From contig DORI01000018.1 of NCBI GenBank assembly GCA_003512365.1, positions 5,573-13,316 of the forward strand: DNA of 7,744 bases. Direction: 5' to 3'. The notes beneath the pieces were generated by a model that was given only the letters and a program-made list of their open reading frames with translations, made no database searches and had not been told where the DNA came from. The position numbers were made by a program, and so were the translations under genes. The DNA is from Crocinitomicaceae bacterium. GTDB taxonomy: Bacteria > Bacteroidota > Bacteroidia > Flavobacteriales_D > Crocinitomicaceae. This document shows positions 1 through 5,775 of this stretch, one piece after another (the stretch's first letter is position 1; each line of letters starts with the position of its first letter).

Positions 1-1365
1 TCTGTCTCTGGATCTGCTTACACTTATGCTTATGTTTCATTTGGTGAGTTGTTTGCATGGATAATTGGATGGGCATTGATCATGGAGTATTCCATTGGAA
101 ATATCTACATAGCATTCTCATGGAGCGGTTATTTCACCAATTTAGTACCTGGGATACCAGAGTGGCTGACTACAAATTATTTGGATGCCAAAGAAATGGA
201 TAATCCTGAAGCAATTGCCGCCTGGAATAATGCGCCCGTTATTGGAGGTTTACGAATTATTTTTGACCTTCCTGCGGTCGTAATTAATATTTTAATTACA
301 GCCCTTGTTTTCATTGGTACTAAAGAATCAAAGCATTTTAGCAATGCTATGGTCGTAATTAAGTTGGCAATTATTTCACTTGTAATTCTAGTAGGGTTCT
401 TTTACATTGATATGAACAATTGGGAACCATTTATGCCCAATGGATTCGGTGGTGTAATGGCTGGTGTTTCAGCAGTTTTCTTCGCTTACATTGGTTTTGA
501 TGCTGTATCTACACTAGCGGAAGAAAGTAAGAATCCTCAACGAGATTTGCCAAGAGGGATGATTTATTCCTTGATTATTTGTACCGTCATTTATATCATA
601 CTGGCCTTGATTTTGACTGGGATGGTTTCGTATCAATACCTTGGTGTTGATGACCCATTAGCCGAAATTTTTAAAATGAAGGAAATTAAATGGATGTTAT
701 GGATTGTTTCTATAGCTGCCGTGGTTGCCATGACAAGTGTTTTGCTTGTGTTTCAAATGGGTCAACCAAGAATATGGATGACCATGAGTCGAGATGGACT
801 GATGCCTAAAAAATTCGGTAATGTTCATCCGAGATTTAAAACGCCAAGTTTTGCCACTATTGTAACAGGTTTTGTAGTTGGTGTTCCGTTATTTTTTACA
901 AACGAAAAGTTCATTTTAGATTTTACGAGTATTGGAACCTTGTTTGCTTTCGTGCTCGTTTGCGGTGGTGTTTTGGTGTTACCGAGAAAAGAAAAAGAAG
1001 AAGGAAAATTTCATTTACCCTATATCAACAGCAAATATATTTTCCCGTTACTTCTAGTTGCAGTCTATGGCTTTTTAATTTATCAATATCCAGAATTTTT
1101 CAAAGAACAATTCAATGTAACTAATGAGAACATGGAAACGACCTTGCCAATGATTGTGTTTTTTGTCGTGTGTGCCGTTATGATGATATTGAGCTTTGTC
1201 AAAGAGTTCTCCTTAATTCCTGTTCTCGGTTTAGTTTCGTGCTGCTACTTATTAACGGGAATGGCTTGGTCTAATTGGAATTGGTTTTTTGTGTGGATGC
1301 TAATTGGACTTGTTTTTTATTTTTCTTACGGTTTTAGAAAAAGTAAATTAGCAACTGATAAATGA
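1..1365 (+). CDS. APC-superfamily amino acid permease (5'-truncated by window edge)
   Basis: This is an inner-membrane secondary transporter of the amino acid/polyamine/organocation superfamily, closest to the cationic amino acid transporter (CAT/YfnA-like) group. The frame is open from base 1, so the gene begins outside the window; 454 residues are present and the first helices are missing. The visible part opens with SGSAYTYAYVSFGEL, the conserved entry to transmembrane helix 3 in this group. Further signatures are GFDAVSTLAEESKNPQRDLP (residues 165-184), the cytoplasmic-loop motif of the family, and RIWMTMSRDGLMP (257-269). Many hydrophobic helices follow, and the tail is short and basic. 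A long loop near residues 51-82 (PGIPEWLTTNYLDAKEMDN and onward) is also seen in CAT-type relatives. The substrate cannot be read from sequence; cationic or other amino acids are both possible. It ends 17 nt before the convergent gmhA, with no terminator hairpin visible. Confidence 0.93.
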   Translation, partial: SVSGSAYTYAYVSFGELFAWIIGWALIMEYSIGNIYIAFSWSGYFTNLVPGIPEWLTTNYLDAKEMDNPEAIAAWNNAPVIGGLRIIFDLPAVVINILITALVFIGTKESKHFSNAMVVIKLAIISLVILVGFFYIDMNNWEPFMPNGFGGVMAGVSAVFFAYIGFDAVSTLAEESKNPQRDLPRGMIYSLIICTVIYIILALILTGMVSYQYLGVDDPLAEIFKMKEIKWMLWIVSIAAVVAMTSVLLVFQMGQPRIWMTMSRDGLMPKKFGNVHPRFKTPSFATIVTGFVVGVPLFFTNEKFILDFTSIGTLFAFVLVCGGVLVLPRKEKEEGKFHLPYINSKYIFPLLLVAVYGFLIYQYPEFFKEQFNVTNENMETTLPMIVFFVVCAVMMILSFVKEFSLIPVLGLVSCCYLLTGMAWSNWNWFFVWMLIGLVFYFSYGFRKSKLATDK

Positions 1366-1382
1366 GAAGAATTTAGTGTAGA

Positions 1383-1961
1383 TTAATACCCTAGTTTTTC
1401 CTCAATTCCTCCAATCATCGCATGAATTATTTTAATATGAATTTCTTGTGCTCTATCAGCAAATTCTGAGTAAGGAGCTCTAATTTCTATGTCTGCCAGT
1501 TGAGATAATTTTCCACCGTCTTTCCCTGTGAGAACAATTGTTTTCATTCCCTTTTCTTTTGCCTTCTCTACGGCATTTATTACATTTTGAGAATTTCCTG
1601 AAGTAGAAATTCCAAGAAAAACATCGCCCTCGTTTCCTAATCCTTCGATGAATCGTGAAAAAATATAATCAAATCCATAATCATTCGCCACACAGGTAAT
1701 GTGTGATGGGTCAGAAATTGAAATAGCAGCAAGCGAAGGTCTATTATTACGATACCTCCCGCTCAATTCTTCTGCAAAATGCATTGCGTCACTCATTGAT
1801 CCACCATTACCGCAACTGATTATTTTATTGCCCTTAGCAATACTCTGACTCATCCAATCAATTGCTAACTCAATATTTACAAAAGGGTTAGATTCTATGA
1901 ACGTTTGTAAACACTCAAGCGCCTCAGAAAATTGTTTTCTACTGTTAGTTTCTTCTTTCAT
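1383..1961 (-). CDS. gmhA: D-sedoheptulose 7-phosphate isomerase (phosphoheptose isomerase) GmhA
   Basis: This cytoplasmic SIS-domain enzyme converts sedoheptulose 7-phosphate to D-glycero-D-manno-heptose 7-phosphate, the first step toward ADP-heptose for the LPS core. At 192 residues it has the same length as the E. coli enzyme as I recall it. Conserved segments are SCGNGGSMSDAMHFAEELSG (49-68), ISDPSHITCVANDYGFD, FLGISTSGNSQNVI (SIS phosphosugar loop) and VLTGKDGGKLS. The residues known in GmhA to bind zinc or act in catalysis are all present at the expected numbers: His61, Glu65, Gln172 and His180. The start ATG lies 5 nt after a TAACTTTG promoter box, which supports this start and argues against any upstream one. 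The other heptose genes (hldE, gmhB, waaF) are not in the window, so the gene stands alone. It lies just downstream of the HU terminator on the same strand. Confidence 0.96.
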   Translation of the reverse strand: MKEETNSRKQFSEALECLQTFIESNPFVNIELAIDWMSQSIAKGNKIISCGNGGSMSDAMHFAEELSGRYRNNRPSLAAISISDPSHITCVANDYGFDYIFSRFIEGLGNEGDVFLGISTSGNSQNVINAVEKAKEKGMKTIVLTGKDGGKLSQLADIEIRAPYSEFADRAQEIHIKIIHAMIGGIEEKLGY

Positions 1962-1966
1962 TAATA

Positions 1967-1974
1967 CAAAGTTA
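1967..1974 (-). promoter_or_regulatory. gmhA promoter -7 box (TAACTTTG)
   Basis: On the minus strand TAACTTTG matches the Bacteroidota -7 consensus TAnnTTTG exactly. Five bases (TATTA) separate it from the gmhA ATG. No perfect TTG -33 element is found at 19-21 bp spacing; the nearest is TTA with a 20-bp spacer, which would lie inside the HU terminator hairpin. Transcription should begin at or within a few bases of the start codon. Confidence 0.6.
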
Positions 1975-1975
1975 T

Positions 1976-2010
1976 GAAATAAAAAAGGTTGCCGTAATCG
2001 ACAACCTTTT
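1976..2010 (-). terminator. Rho-independent terminator of the HU gene
   Basis: Reading the minus strand, AAAAGGTTG (2010-2002) pairs perfectly with CAACCTTTT (1991-1983). Inside the stem, 2000-1999 can pair with 1994-1993 around a TAAT loop after one mismatch. The 3' arm runs into a T tract (TTTTTTATTT on that strand). It starts 20 bases after the HU stop codon, so it ends the HU transcript before gmhA. Confidence 0.85.
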
Positions 2011-2029
2011 CAATGCTTTAACTAGTTGA

Positions 2030-2302
2030 TTAGTTTACGCTAGAAGAAAGCTCAGAACCAGCTTTAAATCTAACACTTTTCTTAGCAGCAATTTTAATTA
2101 CAGCACCAGTTTTTGGGTTACGACCGTTACGTGCTTGTCTTTTAGTAATGTCAAAAGAACCAAATCCTACTAAAGAAATTTTGTCTCCTTTTTTCAATGC
2201 TGAAGTTGTAGCACCTACAAATGCGTCTAAAGCTCTTTTAGAGTCTGCTTTAGACAATCCTGATTCAGCTGCAATTGCATCAATTAATTCTGCTTTGTTC
2301 AT
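2030..2302 (-). CDS. hup: HU-family nucleoid DNA-binding protein
   Basis: This is a histone-like protein that binds and bends DNA as a dimer and compacts the nucleoid. At 90 residues it has the family's normal length. The N-terminal helical dimerisation part (MNKAELIDAIAAESGLSKAD) is followed by the hinge motif GFGSF (46-50). The DNA-binding arm is RQARNGRNPKTGAVIKIAAK (55-74), containing the intercalating proline Pro63. The C-terminal strand and helix are SVRFKAGSELSSSVN. The gene is monocistronic, with its own TATATTTG promoter box about 40 bases upstream and a strong hairpin terminator downstream. No Shine-Dalgarno sequence precedes the ATG; the leader is A/T-rich, as is usual in Bacteroidota. 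HU and IHF subunits share this fold. The lack of the longer IHF-specific tails favours HU, and whether it forms a homodimer cannot be told here. Confidence 0.96.
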   Translation of the reverse strand: MNKAELIDAIAAESGLSKADSKRALDAFVGATTSALKKGDKISLVGFGSFDITKRQARNGRNPKTGAVIKIAAKKSVRFKAGSELSSSVN

Positions 2303-2343
2303 AATGTGTTGTTTAAATGAGTTAATAAAATTGTTTATTGAAA

Positions 2344-2351
2344 CAAATATA
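2344..2351 (-). promoter_or_regulatory. HU gene promoter -7 box (TATATTTG)
   Basis: On the minus strand TATATTTG matches TAnnTTTG. It ends 41 bases before the HU ATG, leaving an A/T-rich leader of roughly 35 nt. No clear TTG is found at 19-21 bp upstream, so the call rests on the -7 box and on its location. The 13-bp stretch TATATTTGTTTCA is repeated exactly at the purK promoter. Confidence 0.6.
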
Positions 2352-2526
2352 TTGGAATATCTATGCGGGCTTCATGTTTTGATTGAAAAAAACGCAAAAA
2401 TGTTGAAAAAATGCACATTTTGTTAATAAACCCCTCTAAAACTAAGGTCTATTAAGGCTTTCACCGAGAATATTAGGATTCAGCGCAACTTGAACTTTTA
2501 ATCGTGCGTGTTGTTTACGTTTTGGT

Positions 2527-2534
2527 TAACTTTG
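2527..2534 (+). promoter_or_regulatory. crtD promoter -7 box (TAACTTTG)
   Basis: TAACTTTG matches the Bacteroidota -7 consensus and is identical to the gmhA box. It ends six bases (AAAAAT) before the ATG at 2541. A good TTG at the usual spacing is lacking; the TTG at 2511 is only 13 bp upstream. The box lies inside the longer open frame that begins with GTG at 2508, so that earlier start cannot be used by a transcript from this promoter. Confidence 0.6.
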
Positions 2535-2540
2535 AAAAAT

Positions 2541-4007
2541 ATGAAAGCGCTTGTAATAGGTTCAGGTATTGGTGGATTGGCAACAGCATTGCGCTTAAGA
2601 AAGCTTGGTTTGGATGTCGAAGTGTTTGAATCCAACGAGTTTCCTGGTGGGAAGATAAATTCAAAATGGATAGGGAAGTATCGTTTTGATATGGGGCCTT
2701 CTGTTTTTACAGAACCGGAATTGATGAACGAATTACTGCAATTAGCCGGACAAGAAACTTTTCCCTACAGAAACCTTGAGGAATCTTGTCGTTATTTTTA
2801 TTCCGACGGATGTTCAGTAACCTTACCCGTAGATGAAAAGAAATTAATCGATGTTTTTACCTCTCAATTTGGAGAATCGGAACATAAAGTAAAACGTTAC
2901 TTAAGTCGAGTTAAAAAAAATTACGAGGCGGTTAAACCAGTTTTTATTGAAGTGAGCTTACATCGATTAAGGCACCTATTAAACACAAAGCTCTTTCATG
3001 CTTTGAGTAGAATTCCGTTTTATGGATTGAGGAGTTCAATGAATGACAACAATAAACTTTTTTTCAGTAATCCAAAGACCATTCAACTATTTAATCGATT
3101 TGCTACCTACAATGGTAGTTCTCCTTACAAGTCTCCGGGTATGTTGAACATCATATCACATTTGGAGTTAAATATTGGACCTGCCATGCCCATCGGTGGA
3201 ATGGTGGAAATCACAAAAAAAACATATGAAGCGTGTAAGTCGATGGGTGTGAAATTTAATTTTTCAGAAAAGGTAAATCAAATCACCCTATCCGAAAACC
3301 GTGTTTGTGGAATTACGACAAATAAAAACACCTACCAAGGAGATATTGTGGTGAGCAATATGGATGTGCATTTTACTTATGAAAAACTTTTGCCAACGGT
3401 AAAAGCTCCCACAAACATATTAAATCAAGAAAAATCTTCTTCAGCTATAGTTTTTTATTGGGGAGTTAAAGCCAAAGTAAACGCTTTAGGAGTTCACAAT
3501 ATCATTTTTGCTGAGGATTATTTGAATGAGTTTGAGTGTTTATTCAAAACGAAAACACAAACCAATGATCCAACTGTTTATATTCATATTACTTCAAAAG
3601 TAGAAGAAGGTGACGCCCCAATTTATGGTGAAAATTGGTTTGTAATGGTAAATGCTCCCATTAATGAAGGTCAAGATTGGGATGAAATTATTGAAAGAAC
3701 ACGAGCAAACATCATTCAGAAAGTCAACAAAACGTTGAAAATAAAAATCGAAGACTTAATTGAAGAGGAAGAATTTTCTGACCCGCGGAAAATTGAACAA
3801 CTATATTTCGGTAAACAAGGGTCGATTTATGGTAATTCAAGTAATTCTTCTTTTGCTGCTTTCTACAGACATCCGAATTTTTCAAAACAAGTGAAAGGAC
3901 TTTATTTTGCAGGCGTTACGGTGCATCCGGGTGGAGGTATTCCGTTGGCCTTGAACAGTGCAAAAATAATTGAACGTTGTGTAAAAGAGGATTACAATCT
4001 AATCTGA
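2541..4007 (+). CDS. crtD: CrtI-family carotenoid desaturase, probably CrtD-type (1-hydroxycarotenoid 3,4-desaturase)
   Basis: This FAD-dependent desaturase acts on carotenoid backbones at the membrane. It is 488 residues long from the ATG at 2541. The open frame extends 11 codons upstream to a GTG, but the ATG is preferred because it directly precedes the dinucleotide-binding motif (GSGIGG, 7-12, with Glu30 ending the second strand) and lies just after a promoter box. Other family marks are FPGGKIN (34-40), FDMGPS (49-54), and the C-terminal GLYFAGVTVHPGGGIPLALN (453-472), the conserved flavin-binding end of CrtI/CrtD enzymes. FDMGPSVFTEPELMNELL, FYWGVK and GSIYGNSSNSSFAAFYRHPN resemble CrtD-type proteins of flavobacteria more than their CrtI, which as I recall carries GPSWYWMP after the FDM segment. 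The CrtD assignment is inference from remembered patterns; another CrtI-family activity is possible. No other carotenoid gene is in the window. The last 9 bases overlap the convergent purK. Confidence 0.85.
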   Translation: MKALVIGSGIGGLATALRLRKLGLDVEVFESNEFPGGKINSKWIGKYRFDMGPSVFTEPELMNELLQLAGQETFPYRNLEESCRYFYSDGCSVTLPVDEKKLIDVFTSQFGESEHKVKRYLSRVKKNYEAVKPVFIEVSLHRLRHLLNTKLFHALSRIPFYGLRSSMNDNNKLFFSNPKTIQLFNRFATYNGSSPYKSPGMLNIISHLELNIGPAMPIGGMVEITKKTYEACKSMGVKFNFSEKVNQITLSENRVCGITTNKNTYQGDIVVSNMDVHFTYEKLLPTVKAPTNILNQEKSSSAIVFYWGVKAKVNALGVHNIIFAEDYLNEFECLFKTKTQTNDPTVYIHITSKVEEGDAPIYGENWFVMVNAPINEGQDWDEIIERTRANIIQKVNKTLKIKIEDLIEEEEFSDPRKIEQLYFGKQGSIYGNSSNSSFAAFYRHPNFSKQVKGLYFAGVTVHPGGGIPLALNSAKIIERCVKEDYNLI

Positions 4008-5141
4008 AATAACACGAATCGACTTTTCAATTCGCATTAATTTTTCTCGAACCTCATCCATGGAACTCCCAGTAATCGTAATGTGTCCCATTTTTCGGTA
4101 AGGCTTAGTGAGTTGTTTCCCATACAAATGAGGATAAACACCGGGTATTTTGATTATGGCTTCTAATCCATCGTATCGAACTGGACCATTGAACCCTTTT
4201 TCACCTACCAGATTTAGCATAGCACCTGCTCTTGTTTGAGAGGTATCTCCCAATGGAAGATTTAAAATGGCCCGAAGGTGTTGCTCAAATTGACTAACTA
4301 AACAACATTCAATCGTATGATGTCCGGAATTGTGCGGGCGTGGTGCAATTTCATTAATCAGCAAAGTGTCCTCCTCCGTTAAAAAGAATTCCACGGCTAG
4401 CAAACCTACCATTCCCAATTTTTCTATGACATTTTTGGAAATGTTAACTGCTTCCTGCTCGATTTTCGCGCTGACATTCGCTGGAGAAAATAAAAACGAG
4501 ACCAAATTAGCCTCTGGGTCAAATTCACACTCGACTAAAGGAAAAACAGCGATATCTCCATTCTCATTTCTCGCTACAATTGAAGAAAGTTCTTTTTTGA
4601 ATGGAATTAGTTTTTCAGCAATTGATGGCGCATCGAAAGAAGTGTCCAAATCTTCTGCTTTTCGGATAACGTTTACGCCTTTTCCATCATAGCCGCCCGT
4701 TCGTAATTTATGTACAAAGGGAAGGTCTATTTCTTTTGTATCAGCAAGTGAAGAAACATATTGGAATGGAGCAGTGGGCAATTCGTTATCTAGGTAGAAT
4801 TGCTTTTGTAGTCCTTTGTCTTTTATGATCTCTAAAATTTCAGGTTGAGGGTAAACTTTTTTTCCTTGAGATTGCAATAATTTCAGTGCTTCAATATTCA
4901 CATTTTCTATTTCAACTGTAAGGATGTCTTTATCTGAACCGAATTTCATTACCGTGTCGTAGTCATTTAAACTTCCACACGTGAATGATTGGGCAATGGA
5001 AGCGCAAGGGGCAAGTGGATCTGGATCTAGACAATGAATATGAATGTCGTAACTAATTGCAGATTGAATCATCATTCTACCTAATTGTCCACCACCTAAT
5101 ACGCCTAGTTTTTTTGCTTCACCGTACCACTTATTTTTCAT
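3999..5141 (-). CDS. purK: 5-(carboxyamino)imidazole ribonucleotide synthase PurK
   Basis: This cytoplasmic ATP-grasp enzyme of de novo purine synthesis converts aminoimidazole ribonucleotide, bicarbonate and ATP to N5-CAIR, the substrate of PurE. It is 380 residues long from the chosen ATG. Motifs in order are LGVLGGGQLGRMM (12-24), EIENVN (77-82), the ATP-grasp glycine loop GGYDGKG (149-155), and the metal/substrate segment NEIAPRPHNSGHHT (263-276). The frame could extend 38 codons further upstream to 5255, but that extension (MKSYLFFHLELQRYDF and onward) has no family similarity I recognise. It would run through the gene's own promoter box and overlap hpt, so it is rejected. The purE partner is not in the window. 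The gene is divergent from hpt, so de novo and salvage purine genes share one regulatory region, and its 3' end overlaps crtD by 9 bp. Confidence 0.96.
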   Translation of the reverse strand: MKNKWYGEAKKLGVLGGGQLGRMMIQSAISYDIHIHCLDPDPLAPCASIAQSFTCGSLNDYDTVMKFGSDKDILTVEIENVNIEALKLLQSQGKKVYPQPEILEIIKDKGLQKQFYLDNELPTAPFQYVSSLADTKEIDLPFVHKLRTGGYDGKGVNVIRKAEDLDTSFDAPSIAEKLIPFKKELSSIVARNENGDIAVFPLVECEFDPEANLVSFLFSPANVSAKIEQEAVNISKNVIEKLGMVGLLAVEFFLTEEDTLLINEIAPRPHNSGHHTIECCLVSQFEQHLRAILNLPLGDTSQTRAGAMLNLVGEKGFNGPVRYDGLEAIIKIPGVYPHLYGKQLTKPYRKMGHITITGSSMDEVREKLMRIEKSIRVISD

Positions 5142-5145
5142 GAAA

Positions 5146-5177
5146 CAAATATACGTCAAAAGAGATGTATACCTCAA
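5146..5177 (-). promoter_or_regulatory. purK promoter (TTG, 21-bp spacer, TATATTTG)
   Basis: On the minus strand a TTG (5177-5175) is followed after 21 bp by TATATTTG (5153-5146), matching the Bacteroidota -33/-7 arrangement with a spacer slightly longer than usual. Only TTTC lies between the -7 box and the purK ATG, so the message should start at or next to the start codon. Confidence 0.65.
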
Positions 5178-5196
5178 TATACGAAAGCTCTTTTGA
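5156..5196. promoter_or_regulatory. Nested inverted repeat between divergent purK and hpt promoters (candidate operator)
   Basis: TCAAAAGAG (5156-5164) and CTCTTTTGA (5188-5196) form a perfect 9-bp inverted repeat with a 23-bp centre. Inside it, GTATA (5167-5171) and TATAC (5178-5182) form a second, nearly concentric inverted repeat. Arm centres are 32 bp apart, close to three helical turns, so both arms would face the same side of the DNA. The right arm contains the hpt -33 TTG; the left arm lies between the purK -33 and -7 boxes. A regulator binding here could act on both promoters, but no binding protein is evident from the sequence. Confidence 0.4.
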
Positions 5197-5222
5197 TTAA
5201 ATTTTGGAAAATCGTACCTTTG
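5193..5222 (+). promoter_or_regulatory. hpt operon promoter (TTG, 19-bp spacer, TACCTTTG)
   Basis: TTG (5193-5195), an exact 19-bp spacer and TACCTTTG (5215-5222) give the best match to the Bacteroidota promoter consensus in the window. Nine bases (TAACTCTAA) separate the -7 box from the hpt ATG, so the leader should be only a few bases long. It is the only promoter seen for the hpt-adk-obgE-PAP2 run. Confidence 0.75.
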
Positions 5223-5231
5223 TAACTCTAA

Positions 5232-5774
5232 ATGGAAAAACAAGTAGCTCTTCACGATAAAAAGTTCTCTCTATACCTAGAAGAAGAAATTATTCTAAAT
5301 CGAGTGAAAGATCTAGCTTTTTCGTTACGTCAAGATTATAATCAAAAAGAATTAGTGCTACTTTGTATTCTAAACGGTGCGTTTATGTTTGCCTCTGATT
5401 TAGCCAAAGATTTTGACGGCCCAGTTGAGGTTTCCTTCGTCAAAGTTAGTTCTTATGTTGGCACCGAAAGTACGGGCAAAGTAGACGAGCTCATTGGGCT
5501 TACTGCAAATTTAAAAAATAAACATGTCGTTATAGTTGAAGACATTGTCGATACCGGATTAACAATTGATAAAGTAATATTTTTACTAAATCAGAAACAT
5601 CCAGAGAGCATTGAGATTTGTACACTATTGTACAAGCCTGAGGCATTCCTGGGAAAGCATAGACCAAAATACGTTGGTTTCGATATTCCTAATAAATTTG
5701 TAGTGGGATATGGGCTTGATTACAATGAGTTAGGTCGGAACTTAAAAGAAATTTATCAATTAATACCAGAATAA
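5232..5774 (+). CDS. hpt: Hypoxanthine (guanine) phosphoribosyltransferase
   Basis: This cytoplasmic purine-salvage enzyme joins hypoxanthine (and usually guanine) to PRPP, giving IMP or GMP. At 180 residues it has the usual bacterial length. Motifs seen are the flexible-loop segment SSYVGTESTGKV (from about residue 73), the PRPP-binding motif VEDIVDTGLT (102-111), and the base-recognition and C-terminal segment VGFDIPNKFVVGYGLDYNEL (148-167), which is highly typical of HPRT. The start ATG follows the -7 promoter box by 9 bases and no Shine-Dalgarno sequence is present. It heads an operon, and adk begins one base after its stop codon. The divergent purK across a 90-bp gap supports a purine role. 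Which base is preferred cannot be decided from sequence. Confidence 0.96.
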   Translation: MEKQVALHDKKFSLYLEEEIILNRVKDLAFSLRQDYNQKELVLLCILNGAFMFASDLAKDFDGPVEVSFVKVSSYVGTESTGKVDELIGLTANLKNKHVVIVEDIVDTGLTIDKVIFLLNQKHPESIEICTLLYKPEAFLGKHRPKYVGFDIPNKFVVGYGLDYNELGRNLKEIYQLIPE

Positions 5775-5775
5775 T

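Noticed and set aside
49..51. TTG at 49 as the start codon of the amino acid permease
   Set aside because: The frame is open back to base 1 and codes for the conserved segment SGSAYTYAY before this point, so the true start is outside the window.
2148..2426. Open frame of 92 codons on the + strand opposite HU
   Set aside because: It is antisense to the conserved HU gene, spans the HU promoter and has no recognisable protein features; it is a shadow frame.
2511..2534. TTG at 2511 as the -33 element of the crtD promoter
   Set aside because: The spacer to TAACTTTG is only 13 bp, well short of the usual 19-21 bp; only the -7 box is called.
4015..4034. Possible terminator hairpin CGAAT/ATTCG after crtD
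   Set aside because: There are only 5 paired bases around a 10-base loop, with no clean T tract directly after it, and it lies within the purK coding sequence; too weak to call.
4330..4692. Open frame of 120 codons on the + strand inside purK
   Set aside because: It lies wholly antisense to the conserved ATP-grasp region of PurK; its low-complexity Ser/Lys composition is what antisense coding would give.
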